From Rhizobium leguminosarum bv. trifolii WSM2297 (GTDB taxonomy: Bacteria; Pseudomonadota; Alphaproteobacteria; Rhizobiales; Rhizobiaceae), in assembly GCF_000271845.1 (NCBI RefSeq), contig NZ_JH719395.1, positions 3,076,208 to 3,140,207 on the forward strand: DNA of 64,000 nucleotides, given 5' to 3'. Made by a program: the position numbers and the translations under genes. This document shows positions 42,833 to 51,691 of the stretch, in pieces. The first letter of the stretch is position 1; every line of letters starts with the position of its first letter. Under the pieces are notes generated by a model, which saw only the letters and a program-made list of their open reading frames with translations, was not told the DNA's origin and did not search any database.

Positions 42833-43654
42833 ATGAGCACGGACCACGGCCGCCTCGACGGCAAGATCGCCATCGTCACCGGCGGCACACAAGGATTGGG
42901 CGCCACCATTGCCCGCCTCTTTGCCGAACGCGGCGCGGAAGGCATCGTCATCTGCGGCCGCAACGAAGCCAAGGGCAAAGCGAAGGCCGCGGAGATTTCG
43001 GCCGCGACTGGCGCCAGAGTCGTCTACATCAAGGCCGATCTCGGCAAGGTCGAGGATGCACAAAATGTCGTCCACGCCTGCGATGAGGCCTTCGGCCGGG
43101 TGGACGCGCTGGTCAATGCCGCCGCCATCACCGATCGCGGCACCATTCTCGACACCAGCCCCGAGCTCTTCGACGCCATGTTCGCGGTCAATGTGAGAGC
43201 GCCGTTTTTCCTGATGCAGGAGACGGTGAAGGTGATGCGCCGCGAAAAGATCGAGGGCACGATCGTCAATATCGGCTCGATGTCGGCCAAGGCAGGCCAG
43301 CCCTTCATCGCCGCCTATTGCGCCTCCAAGGGCGCATTGGAAACGCTGACGAAGAACACCGCCTATGCGCTGCTGCGCAACCGCATCCGGGTCAACGGCC
43401 TCAACATCGGCTGGATGGCTTCCGAAGGCGAGGATCGCATCCAGCGTGAATATCACGATGCACCCGCCGACTGGCTGGAGAAGGCGGCAGCAGGCCAGCC
43501 TTTCGGCCGCCTCGTCGACCCACATGAGGTGGCGCGCGCCTGCGCCTATCTGTCATCTTCAGAATCCGGCCTGATGACCGGCTCGGTCATCTGCTTCGAC
43601 CAGTCGATCTGGGGCGCGTATGACGGTTCGCCGCACCCTATCGCGGCGCTCTGA
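42833..43654 (+). CDS. SDR-family oxidoreductase
   Basis: A 273-residue short-chain dehydrogenase. TGGTQGLGATIA binds the nucleotide, NAAAIT replaces the usual NNAG motif, catalytic Ser is in NIGSMSAKAG, and YCASKGALE supplies Tyr and Lys. The tail (DQSIWGAYDGSPHP) is longer than usual and distinctive. AAGGAGGAACC precedes the ATG. It is followed 93 bp later by an SMP-30 lactonase; an SDR making a lactone and SMP-30 opening it would be a sensible pair. Confidence 0.85.
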   Translation: MSTDHGRLDGKIAIVTGGTQGLGATIARLFAERGAEGIVICGRNEAKGKAKAAEISAATGARVVYIKADLGKVEDAQNVVHACDEAFGRVDALVNAAAITDRGTILDTSPELFDAMFAVNVRAPFFLMQETVKVMRREKIEGTIVNIGSMSAKAGQPFIAAYCASKGALETLTKNTAYALLRNRIRVNGLNIGWMASEGEDRIQREYHDAPADWLEKAAAGQPFGRLVDPHEVARACAYLSSSESGLMTGSVICFDQSIWGAYDGSPHPIAAL

Positions 43655-43747
43655 TAGGTCAGGCGCCCGGCATTTCCCATGCCGGGCTCTGGCACCTCCC
43701 AGGATTTGCAGCTAGGAAGGGGCGGCAGCATTCAGGGAGAAACTGGC

Positions 43748-44659
43748 TTGGCCGACAATCCGCTTTATGACATCCGCGATGAACGTTTTAGCGCTCTGGT
43801 CATCGGCAGCGCCGCGCTCGAAGAGCTTTATTCCGGCTGCCGCTGGACGGAAGGCCCGGTCTGGTTTTCCGACCTGAACTGCCTTCTCTGGAGCGATATC
43901 CCGAACGAACGCATGATGCGCTGGACACCGGATGGCACGGTCTCCGTCTTCCGCTCGCCCTCCAATTACATCAACGGCAATACCCGCGACCGACAGGGCC
44001 GGCTGGTCTCCTGCGAACATGGCGGCCGCCGCGTCAGCCGCACGGAAGTCGACGGCACCATCACCATTCTGGCCGACAGCTACAAGGGCAAGCGGCTGAA
44101 TTCGCCGAACGATGTCGTCGTGCATTCCGATGGCGGGGTCTGGTTCACCGACCCGACCTACGGCATCCTGTCGGACTACGAGGGCCACAAGGCCGAGCCC
44201 GAGCAGCCGACCCGCAATGTCTATCGGATCGATCCTTCAAGCGGCGCGATCGACGCCGTCGTCGAGGATTTCATCCAGCCGAACGGCCTTGCCTTCTCGC
44301 CCGACGGGACGAAGCTCTACATCGCCGATTCCGGCTCGGCAAAACATGAAGTACCGCGCCACATCCGGGTTTTCGACGTCGTCGACGGCAGGCGGATCGA
44401 AAACAGCCGCTATTTCTGCAGCCTCGATGCCGGCAATCCCGATGGCTTCCGCTTCGACGTTGCCGGCAATCTCTGGACCAGTGCCGGTGACGGCGTGCAC
44501 TGCTTTTCGCCCGAGGGAACGCTGCTCGGCAAGATCAGGGTGCCGCAGACGGTCTCCAATCTCACCTTCGGCGGCCCGAAGAAGAACCGGCTCTTCATCA
44601 CCGCGACGCGCTCGGTCTATTCGATCTATACGAAGACCAACGGCGCACAATATCCGTAA
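43748..44659 (+). CDS. SMP-30/gluconolactonase-family protein
   Basis: A 303-residue six-bladed beta-propeller lactonase. Metal-binding residues are expected in GCRWTEGPVWF (Glu), NGNTRDRQGRLVSCEHG (Asn), LNSPNDVVVHSDGGVWFTDP (Asn/Asp) and NGLAFSPDGTKLYIADSG (Asp). It hydrolyses a sugar lactone to the acid. The TTG at 43748, after AGGGAGAAAC, is preferred. An ATG at 43679 adds 23 residues without family character and has no ribosome-binding site. Confidence 0.83.
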   Translation: MADNPLYDIRDERFSALVIGSAALEELYSGCRWTEGPVWFSDLNCLLWSDIPNERMMRWTPDGTVSVFRSPSNYINGNTRDRQGRLVSCEHGGRRVSRTEVDGTITILADSYKGKRLNSPNDVVVHSDGGVWFTDPTYGILSDYEGHKAEPEQPTRNVYRIDPSSGAIDAVVEDFIQPNGLAFSPDGTKLYIADSGSAKHEVPRHIRVFDVVDGRRIENSRYFCSLDAGNPDGFRFDVAGNLWTSAGDGVHCFSPEGTLLGKIRVPQTVSNLTFGGPKKNRLFITATRSVYSIYTKTNGAQYP

Positions 44660-44819
44660 GGATCGCGATGCCGCATGCTCGGCAGGCATCTTACAATCAC
44701 CATCGTCGGCCAAGGCGGTATGGCGCGGGCACCCGCGCTGCGGCTCGGCCGCCGGATACATGTTCCGGATGACGACATGCATGAAAAAAGCTAAAGCGCG
44801 TCCCATGAATCAAATTCAA

Positions 44820-44833
44820 TGTGAGCGCTTGCG
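44820..44833. promoter_or_regulatory. lac-type operator upstream of the GH2 gene
   Basis: TGTGAGCGCTTGCG shares the exact half-site TGTGAGCG and the central AGCGCT with the ideal lac operator. It lies about 105 bp before the glycosidase ATG, with AT-rich sequence to its left. Confidence 0.45.
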
Positions 44834-44869
44834 CGGCTCGCATCCTATTGCATCAAGGAGGAATACAAG

Positions 44870-44935
44870 ATGACCCGATTTTCACGCGCCGAACAGCGCC
44901 GCACCGCTCCTGATGCCATGACTAGGAGGGCCTGA
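44870..44935 (+). CDS. 21-codon upstream ORF before the GH2 gene
   Basis: MTRFSRAEQRRTAPDAMTRRA is preceded by an excellent AAGGAGGAATACAAG ribosome-binding site. It ends one base before the glycosidase ATG, and the glycosidase's own Shine-Dalgarno (TAGGAGGG) lies within it. It could couple translation of the two frames or be a remnant. No family is recognised, and expression is not shown. Confidence 0.4.
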   Translation: MTRFSRAEQRRTAPDAMTRRA

Positions 44936-44936
44936 G

Positions 44937-47183
44937 ATGCGGTCCGTCGTTTCCTTCAACGAAGGCTGGAGTTTCCACGAGGGTTTCGGCCAGCGCCTCC
45001 TTGAGAGCTTCGACCCCGCCAGGTCGGTCAGCCTGCCCCATACCGCCGTCGAACTGCCCTTCAACTACTTCGACGAGACCAGCTATCAGCGCGCCTTCAC
45101 CTATCAGAAGGTGCTGCGCTGGCTGCCGGAATTCGAGGGCCGTGAAGTCTCGCTCGTTTTCGACGCCGCCATGGCCGACAGCGTGGTCTATCTGAACGGC
45201 GAGGAAATTATCGCCCATAAGGACGGCTACACCCCTTTCGAAGCCCGCCTCACCGGCAACCTCGTCAAGGGCGAGAACCTCGTAACGGTGAAGATCGACG
45301 GCAGCGAAAACCCCGCCATTCCGCCCTTCGGCGGCCGCATTGATTATCTCACCTATGCCGGCATCTACCGCGACGTCTGGCTGAAGGTCACCGATCCGGT
45401 GTCGATCCGCAATCTCAAGATCGAAACTGCAGACGTTCTTGCCCCGGAAAAATCGGCGACCATCCGCGTCGATATTGCCAATCCTGAGGGCCGCAGCTTC
45501 TCGGCAACCGTCACTGCCACGCTGAAGCAGGCAGACGGCACGGTGATCGCCACCGCAGCGACCGAGACGATCGGCGACCGCACCAGGCTTTCCTTCGGCG
45601 GCCTCACCGGCATCACGCTTTGGGACATCACCGATCCGACGCTCTACGAGGTCACCGTCGAGCTCAGGACCGAACACGGCTCCGACCGTATCTCCACCCG
45701 CTTCGGCTTCCGCACCGCCGAATTCACCCCGGAAGGTTTCCTCCTCAACGGCAAGCCGCTGAAACTGCGCGGCCTCAACCGCCACCAGTCCTTCCCCTAT
45801 GTCGGTTATGCCGCCGGCCGCTCCGCCCAGGAGCGCGACGCCGACATCATGAAGACGGTGCTGAAGTGCAATATCGTCCGCACCTCGCATTATCCGCAGT
45901 CGAAATGGTTCCTCGATCGCTGCGACGCCATCGGCCTGCTGGTTTTCGAGGAAATCCCCGGCTGGCAGCATATCGGCGATGCCGACTGGCAGAAGGAATC
46001 GATCGAAAACGTCCGCCGCATGATCGAGCGCGACTGGAACCATCCCTCGATCATCATCTGGGGCGTGCGCATCAACGAGTCGCAGGACAATCACGATTTC
46101 TATGTCGAGACCAATCGCCTCGCCCGCGAACTCGACAGCACCCGCCAGACTGGCGGCGTGCGTTACATCACCGAAAGCGAACTCCTCGAAGACGTCTACA
46201 CGATGAACGACTTCATCCTCGGCAATGAGGAACTGCCGGGCGCCAACCGCCCGCGCACCGCATTGCGCAGTCAGGAGGAAAATACCGGCCTGTCCCGGAA
46301 GGTGCCGTACCTCATCACCGAGTTCAACGGCCACATGCACCCGACGAAAATCTATGACCAGGAGCAGCGTCAGGCCGAGCACGTGCGCCGTCACCTCGAA
46401 GTGCTGAACGCCGCCTATGGCGACCCCGATATCTCGGGCGCCATCGGCTGGTGCATGTTCGATTACAATACCCATAAGGATTTCGGCTCCGGCGACCGCA
46501 TCTGCTATCACGGCGTCATGGACATGTTCCGCGAGCCGAAATTCGCGGCCTATGCCTATATCAGCCAGTGCGATCCCTCCGACGAGATCGTCATGAAGCC
46601 GGTGACCTTCTGGGCGCGCGGCGAACGCAACATCGGCGGCGTGCTGCCGCTGATCGTCCTGACCAATTGCGACGAGGTAGAGCTGCAATATGGCGGGCTC
46701 AGCAAGCGCATCGGCCCGGACCGCGAGAATTATCCGCATCTGCCGCATCCGCCCGTCGTGCTCGATCATCGCCACTTCACCGCCGACGAACTCGGCACCT
46801 GGGGTCTGGAATGGATCGACGGCACCTTGACCGGCTATATTGGCGGCGAGCCGGTGGCGAGCCTGACGTTTGCGGCGGATCCGCTGCCGACGACGCTGGA
46901 AATCGTCGCCGACAGCCAGACGCTGAAGGCGCGCGAACGCGACAGCACCCGGGTCATCATCCGCGCCCTCGACCAGTGCGGCCAGCGCCTGCCCTTCATG
47001 AACGACAGTATTTCGCTGAAGGTGCATGGACCCGCAAGGATCGTCGGCCCGGCCACTGTGCCGCTGCAGGGCGGCACATCAGGCTTCTGGCTGGAGGCGA
47101 CAGGTCTGGTTGGCGAGATCACCGTCGAAGCGATCTCGTCGCGGTTCGCGCCGGTGACGCTCAGCGTCACGGCCGCCGCCTAA
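44937..47183 (+). CDS. GH2 beta-glycosidase (beta-galactosidase/beta-glucuronidase family)
   Basis: A 748-residue GH2 enzyme. The N-terminal sugar-binding jelly roll has FTYQKVLRWLPEFEG and YLNGEEIIAHKDGYTPFEA. An Ig-like domain follows, and then the TIM barrel, with LRGLNRHQSFPYVGYA, acid/base Glu381 in WGVRINES and nucleophile Glu462 in LITEFNGH. Extra C-terminal beta domains complete it. No signal peptide is present, so it acts on an imported glycoside. It converges on the Gts-like transporter operon. Galactosidase and glucuronidase are both possible; it is clearly shorter than E. coli LacZ. Confidence 0.87.
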   Translation: MRSVVSFNEGWSFHEGFGQRLLESFDPARSVSLPHTAVELPFNYFDETSYQRAFTYQKVLRWLPEFEGREVSLVFDAAMADSVVYLNGEEIIAHKDGYTPFEARLTGNLVKGENLVTVKIDGSENPAIPPFGGRIDYLTYAGIYRDVWLKVTDPVSIRNLKIETADVLAPEKSATIRVDIANPEGRSFSATVTATLKQADGTVIATAATETIGDRTRLSFGGLTGITLWDITDPTLYEVTVELRTEHGSDRISTRFGFRTAEFTPEGFLLNGKPLKLRGLNRHQSFPYVGYAAGRSAQERDADIMKTVLKCNIVRTSHYPQSKWFLDRCDAIGLLVFEEIPGWQHIGDADWQKESIENVRRMIERDWNHPSIIIWGVRINESQDNHDFYVETNRLARELDSTRQTGGVRYITESELLEDVYTMNDFILGNEELPGANRPRTALRSQEENTGLSRKVPYLITEFNGHMHPTKIYDQEQRQAEHVRRHLEVLNAAYGDPDISGAIGWCMFDYNTHKDFGSGDRICYHGVMDMFREPKFAAYAYISQCDPSDEIVMKPVTFWARGERNIGGVLPLIVLTNCDEVELQYGGLSKRIGPDRENYPHLPHPPVVLDHRHFTADELGTWGLEWIDGTLTGYIGGEPVASLTFAADPLPTTLEIVADSQTLKARERDSTRVIIRALDQCGQRLPFMNDSISLKVHGPARIVGPATVPLQGGTSGFWLEATGLVGEITVEAISSRFAPVTLSVTAAA

Positions 47184-47194
47184 CGCATCGTGTT

Positions 47195-47230
47195 AGAGCG
47201 CCTCGCGTCTTACCACACGCGCGGCGCTCT
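47195..47230. terminator. bidirectional terminator between GH2 and the ABC operon
   Basis: AGAGCGCC and GGCGCTCT form the outer stem, and CGCGT and ACGCG the inner stem, around an 8-nt loop. The hairpin sits between convergent stops at 47183 and 47239. Confidence 0.75.
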
Positions 47231-47238
47231 GATGGCCG

Positions 47239-48354
47239 TCACGAAATCCGCATCTGGCTCTTGGGATCGAAGAACACGGCCTTGTCGAGATTGAAGGCAA
47301 GGCGTGTGCTTTGTCCGGGAGCAATGCCGGCATCGGCGCGCAGGCGGGCGACGACGGATTTGCCGCCGAGCTTGGTGACGGCGAAGGTATCGGAGCCGGC
47401 CGGTTCGACCACCTCGATCAGGCAGTCGCCTTCGGTCAGCGAACGCGCCTTGCGGTCGGCGCCGTCGGGATCAGTCAGCGCCTCGGGGCGGATGCCGAAG
47501 ATCACCTGCTTGCCGGCATAGGAGGACAGGCCGTGATTGCCTGAGACCACCGGCAGCCGGAGCGGCGCGGCATTGGCCCGCTCCAGCGAGACCTCCAGCC
47601 CGCTGGTGCCGGTCTCGACGGTGGCGTTGAGCAGGTTCATTGCCGGCGATCCCATGAAGTCGGCAACGAAGAGATTGGCCGGGCTGTTATAGATCTCGGC
47701 CGGGGTGCCGAACTGCTGCAGCACCCCGTCTTTCAGCACGGCGATCTTGGTCGCCAGCGTCATCGCCTCGATCTGGTCGTGGGTGACATAGACGAAGGTG
47801 GTGCCCATGCGCTGGTGCAGCCGCTTGATCTCGGTGCGCATGTCGACACGCAGCTTGGCGTCGAGATTGGAGAGCGGCTCGTCGAACAGGAAGACCTGCG
47901 GATTGCGCACCAGCGCCCGGCCCATGGCGACACGCTGGCGCTGGCCGCCGGAGAGCTGGGACGGCTTGCGGTCGAGCAGATGGCCGATCTGCAGCATGTC
48001 GGAGACCTGTTTGATCGCCTTGGCGCGCTCCTCCTTCGGAACGCCGCGGATCTCCATGCCGAAGGCGATGTTGCCCGCCACCGTCATGTTCGGATAGAGC
48101 GCATAGGACTGGAACACCATGGCGATGTCGCGCTTGGAGGGATGCAGCCCGCTGATGTCGCGGCCGTCGATCCTGATATCGCCAGAGGTGATCGTCTCCA
48201 GCCCGGCAATGGTGTTGAGCAGGGTCGACTTGCCGCAGCCGGACGGGCCGACCAGCACGAGAAAGCCGCCCTTTTCGAGTTCGAGGTCGATCCCCTTGAG
48301 AATGTCGACGGCGCCGAAACGCTTTCTGAGACCGGAGATTTCGAGGAAGGCCAT
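47239..48354 (-). CDS. sugar ABC transporter ATPase (UgpC/MalK type)
   Basis: A 371-residue CUT1 ATPase. Walker A is GPSGCGKST, the Q-loop is [14 protein letters not shown], the signature is [15 protein letters not shown], Walker B is [14 protein letters not shown], and the switch is YVTHDQIEAMT. The C-terminal TOBE domain contains FGIRPEAL. It follows the permease gene by 3 bases and is the last gene of the operon. Confidence 0.9.
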   Translation of the reverse strand: MAFLEISGLRKRFGAVDILKGIDLELEKGGFLVLVGPSGCGKSTLLNTIAGLETITSGDIRIDGRDISGLHPSKRDIAMVFQSYALYPNMTVAGNIAFGMEIRGVPKEERAKAIKQVSDMLQIGHLLDRKPSQLSGGQRQRVAMGRALVRNPQVFLFDEPLSNLDAKLRVDMRTEIKRLHQRMGTTFVYVTHDQIEAMTLATKIAVLKDGVLQQFGTPAEIYNSPANLFVADFMGSPAMNLLNATVETGTSGLEVSLERANAAPLRLPVVSGNHGLSSYAGKQVIFGIRPEALTDPDGADRKARSLTEGDCLIEVVEPAGSDTFAVTKLGGKSVVARLRADAGIAPGQSTRLAFNLDKAVFFDPKSQMRIS

Positions 48355-48357
48355 GGC

Positions 48358-49329
48358 TTACCCTTTGACTGCCCCCGCCATCAGACCGCGCACGAAGTAG
48401 CGGCCGGCGAGGATATAGACGATGAGCGTCGGAACGGCCGCGATCATCGCCGCAGCCATGTTGACATTGTATTCGACCACACCGGTCGAGGTGTTGACGA
48501 CATTGTTGAGCGCCACCGTCATCGGCATGGAGTCGCCGGTGCCGGCATAGGCCGAGGCAAACAGGAAGTCGTTCCAGATATTGGTGAACTGGTAGATCAC
48601 CGTGACGACGATGATCGGCAGCGAGTTCGGCAGCATGATGCGGCGGAAGATCTGGAAGAAGCTGGCGCCGTCGACCTGGGCGGCGCGCACCAGTTCGGTC
48701 GGAAAGGCCTCGTAGAAATTGCGGAAGAACAGCGTCGTGAAGCCGAGGCCGTAGACGACATGGACGAAGACCAGATTGACCGTCGGATTGCCGAAGCCGA
48801 AGCTAAAGCCGGTGGCGTTCTGCAGCGTCATGCCGAAGCGGCCGAGCGAGCCCAGGATCGTTGCCATCGGCAAGAGCACCGACTGGAACGGGATGAAGCA
48901 GGCAAACAGCATCAGCCCGAACACCAGCGTATGGCCGGGGAAGCGCCATTTGGTCAGGACATAACCGTTCAGCGCCCCCATGATGGTGGAGATTGCCACC
49001 GCCGGCACCACCATCTTGATCGAGTTCCAGAAGTAACCCTTGATGCCGGCGCAGGTCAGCCCGACGCAGGTCTCGCCCCAGGCCTTCACCCAGGGATCGA
49101 AGGTCGGTGACTGCGGCAGCGCCAGCATGTTGCCGCCCTGGATCTCGTCCATCGTCTTGAACGAGGTGGTGAGCATGACGAAGAGCGGCATCAGGTAGAG
49201 GACGGCGAAGATCGCCAGCAGGCCGTAGATGATCAGGCGGCCGATCCAGCGGCTGTTGTTATTCCGGCTGTCGCCGCTTTGCGAAAGCGTTGCGGTCGAG
49301 GCGGCAATCGGAGAGCTTACGCTGCTCAT
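48358..49329 (-). CDS. sugar ABC transporter permease (GtsC-like)
   Basis: A 323-residue MalG-type permease. After a Ser-rich cytoplasmic leader, the first span is LIIYGLLAIFAVLYLMPLFV. A cysteine-containing insertion TCVGLTCAGIKGYFWNS resembles GtsC-like glucose/mannose permeases. The coupling loop is RAAQVDGASFFQIFRRIMLP. Its ATG overlaps the upstream permease stop by ATGA (49326-49329). Confidence 0.87.
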   Translation of the reverse strand: MSSVSSPIAASTATLSQSGDSRNNNSRWIGRLIIYGLLAIFAVLYLMPLFVMLTTSFKTMDEIQGGNMLALPQSPTFDPWVKAWGETCVGLTCAGIKGYFWNSIKMVVPAVAISTIMGALNGYVLTKWRFPGHTLVFGLMLFACFIPFQSVLLPMATILGSLGRFGMTLQNATGFSFGFGNPTVNLVFVHVVYGLGFTTLFFRNFYEAFPTELVRAAQVDGASFFQIFRRIMLPNSLPIIVVTVIYQFTNIWNDFLFASAYAGTGDSMPMTVALNNVVNTSTGVVEYNVNMAAAMIAAVPTLIVYILAGRYFVRGLMAGAVKG

Positions 49330-50279
49330 CGGGCCTTCTCCTTCAGTTCGGAATAGAGATAGGGAACGATGATGGCCGAGATCGTCATCAGCATGATGAT
49401 GGCGCTGGCCGAACCGACGGCCATCTCGTTGCGTTTGAAGGTATATTCATACATGAAGTTGGACGGCAGCCAGGCCGAGCCGCCCGGCCCGCCCGAGGTC
49501 AGCGCCACCACCAGGTCGTAGGACTTGATCGCCATATGGGCGAGCACGATGAAGGCCGACAGGAAGATCGGCCGCAACAGCGGAATGACGATGCGGCGGT
49601 AGAGCTGTAAGGCGGAAGCGCCGTCGATCTGGGCGGCCTTCATGATCTCGCCGTCGATACCGCGCAGGCCGGCCAGGAACATCGCCATGACGAAGCCCGA
49701 GGCCTGCCAGACACCGGCGATGACGACGGTGTAGATGACGAAGTCCTTGTTCTTGATCCAGTCGAAGTGGAAGCTCGTCCAGCCGAAGTGGTGCAGCGTC
49801 TGCTCCAGCCCGAGGCCGGGGTCGAGGAACCATTTCCAGGCAACCCCGGTGACGATGAAGGAGAGCGCCATCGGATAGAGGAAGATCGGTCGGAGCAAGC
49901 CCTCGCCGCGGATCTTCTGGTCGAGCAGGATCGCCAGGAACAGACCGAGTGCCAGGCAGATGCCGACATAGAGGAAGCCGAAGATCGCCATGTTGGTGAT
50001 CGACGTATACCAGGAGGACGGCGGATCGCTCTCGAAGGTCCAGCGCCACAGCCGCTGATAGGCGCGCGCCCCGGTCAGCGCATAGGACGGAAAGGTCTTG
50101 GAATTGGTGAACGACAGATAGGCCGTCCAGACGATGAAGCCGTAGACGAAGATGAGCGTGATGACGAAGCTCGGCGCCAGCACGATCTTCGGCAGCGCAT
50201 CCTGCAGCCGGCCCCTCAGCGAGATCGCCGTCGCTTGCCGCGGCGTCAGAACCGGATCGGTGGTCGCAACTGTGCTCAT
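49326..50279 (-). CDS. sugar ABC transporter permease (GtsB-like)
   Basis: A 317-residue MalF-type permease. The first span is PKIVLAPSFVITLIFVYGFI, with five further hydrophobic segments. The EAA-type loop reads KAAQIDGASALQLYRRIVIP. GGGGAGGAGATGAC precedes the ATG. It follows the binding-protein gene behind a hairpin and a tandem repeat, and overlaps the next permease by 4 bp. Confidence 0.87.
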   Translation of the reverse strand: MSTVATTDPVLTPRQATAISLRGRLQDALPKIVLAPSFVITLIFVYGFIVWTAYLSFTNSKTFPSYALTGARAYQRLWRWTFESDPPSSWYTSITNMAIFGFLYVGICLALGLFLAILLDQKIRGEGLLRPIFLYPMALSFIVTGVAWKWFLDPGLGLEQTLHHFGWTSFHFDWIKNKDFVIYTVVIAGVWQASGFVMAMFLAGLRGIDGEIMKAAQIDGASALQLYRRIVIPLLRPIFLSAFIVLAHMAIKSYDLVVALTSGGPGGSAWLPSNFMYEYTFKRNEMAVGSASAIIMLMTISAIIVPYLYSELKEKAR

Positions 50280-50296
50280 GGAATGTCATCTCCTCC

Positions 50297-50324
50297 CCTG
50301 CATCATAGGGCCTGCATCATAGGG
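50297..50324. repeat. 14-bp tandem repeat in the binding-protein/permease gap
   Basis: CCTGCATCATAGGG occurs twice head-to-tail (50297-50310, 50311-50324), just upstream of the permease ribosome-binding site. Confidence 0.85.
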
Positions 50325-50387
50325 CCTGATGACCCTGCATGATGGTCCGCGCGTCATGTCGCACATGATCGGCGCGGAGCCTGAAGC

Positions 50388-50408
50388 CTCCCCGCGAAGT
50401 GCGCGGGG
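50388..50408 (-). terminator. hairpin after the Gts-like binding-protein gene
   Basis: Arms TCCCCGCG (50388-50395) and CGCGGGGA (50401-50408) flank a 5-nt loop, 24 bases after the stop codon. No U-run follows. Confidence 0.6.
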
Positions 50409-50431
50409 AAGCGTTGTCATCGGCAGCAATC

Positions 50432-51691
50432 TCAGCGGGCGTCGTCGATTGCCTGGACGAGCTGGGTGACGGCTTCGTCGGAGCTCTTGATCTGACCGTG
50501 GACGAACTTCGAGACGACGTCCTTATAGGCATTGGCGATTGCCGGAGGCGCGCCGTAACCTTGAGCCAGCGAACCGAACAGCGTGCCGCCCTCATTGGCG
50601 GCCTTCAGATCGGCGATGCCCTTCTTGCCGCAGGCGTCGAAGTCGGTATCGGGAACGTCGGTACGAGCAGGAACCGAACCCTTGACGACGTTGAAGGCCG
50701 ACTGGAAGCTCTTCGACAGCGTGGCGGTTGCCAGTGCTGCCTGCGCCGCCTTGCGGTCGTCGGGAACATTGAACATGCCGAACATGTCGGAGTTGTAGAT
50801 GACGCTGCCTTCAGTGCCGGGGAAGCGGTAGCACAGGAAGTCGGTATCCGGGGTCTTCTTGGCGGCGACGAATTCGCCCTTGGCCCAGTCGCCCATCACC
50901 TGCACCAGCGCATCGCCCTTGATCACCATGGCGGTCGCCAGGTTCCAGTCGCGGCCGGAGAAGTTCGGATCGACATATTTGACGATCTTCGCCAGGTTAT
51001 CGAAGGACTTCTTCATCGTGTCGGACTTCAGCGACGCCTCGTCGAGGTCGTTGAAGGCCTTCTTGTAGAATTCCGGTCCGCCGGTCGACAGCACGATGGA
51101 ATCGAACATCGTCGCTTCCTGCCAGTTCTGGCCGCCGAGCGCCAACGGGATGACGCCTGCAGCCTTCGCCTTGTCGAGCAGGGCGATCAGATCGTCGAAG
51201 GTCTTCGGCTGGGTGCCGCCGATCTTGTCCATCACCGCCTTGTTGATCCACAGCCAGTTGACCGAATGGACGTTGACCGGGGCTGCGACCCACTTGCCGT
51301 CATAGACCGAGAACTTCTGCAGCGCCGCCGGCACCGACTTGTCCCAGCCTTCCTTCTTCGCCGTCTCGGTGAGGTCACCCATGACGCCGGCCTGGGCATA
51401 ATCGAGCACGGTGTAACCGAGCATCTGCGAGGCCGTCGGATAGGTGCCGGCTGCCACCATCGCCTTCAGCGCCGTCATCGCCGCATCGCCGCCACCGCCG
51501 GCAACCGGCACGTCCTTCCAGGCAAAACCTTCCTTCGACAGATCCTCTTTCAGAACGTTCAGTGCCGCAGCCTCGCCGCCTGACGTCCACCAGTGCAGCA
51601 TCTGCACTTCCTTCACGTCGGCAGCCTGCGCCGCACCGAGGCCAGCCATCATCACGACGGCAATCGCCGCCGAGCTCAAAAACTTGCGCAT
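50432..51691 (-). CDS. periplasmic sugar-binding protein (glucose/mannose, GtsA-like)
   Basis: A 419-residue CUT1 binding protein. It has a Sec signal (MRKFLSSAAIAVVMMAGLGAAQA). The mature blocks VQMLHWWTSGGEAAALNVLK, VNVHSVNWLWINKAVMDKIG and ALGGQNWQEATMFDSI match the glucose/mannose-binding GtsA group, and CYRFPGTEGS with a later Cys may form a disulfide. GGGAGGAAATTC precedes the ATG. It is the first gene of its operon, which lacks a linked regulator. The GH2 glycosidase next door suggests that a glycoside could also be a substrate. Confidence 0.87.
   Translation of the reverse strand: MRKFLSSAAIAVVMMAGLGAAQAADVKEVQMLHWWTSGGEAAALNVLKEDLSKEGFAWKDVPVAGGGGDAAMTALKAMVAAGTYPTASQMLGYTVLDYAQAGVMGDLTETAKKEGWDKSVPAALQKFSVYDGKWVAAPVNVHSVNWLWINKAVMDKIGGTQPKTFDDLIALLDKAKAAGVIPLALGGQNWQEATMFDSIVLSTGGPEFYKKAFNDLDEASLKSDTMKKSFDNLAKIVKYVDPNFSGRDWNLATAMVIKGDALVQVMGDWAKGEFVAAKKTPDTDFLCYRFPGTEGSVIYNSDMFGMFNVPDDRKAAQAALATATLSKSFQSAFNVVKGSVPARTDVPDTDFDACGKKGIADLKAANEGGTLFGSLAQGYGAPPAIANAYKDVVSKFVHGQIKSSDEAVTQLVQAIDDAR

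Noticed and set aside
44922..47027. 700-codon open frame antisense to the GH2 gene
   Set aside because: GH2 motifs and catalytic residues are on the plus strand; the antisense frame has low-complexity GC-driven composition and no family character.
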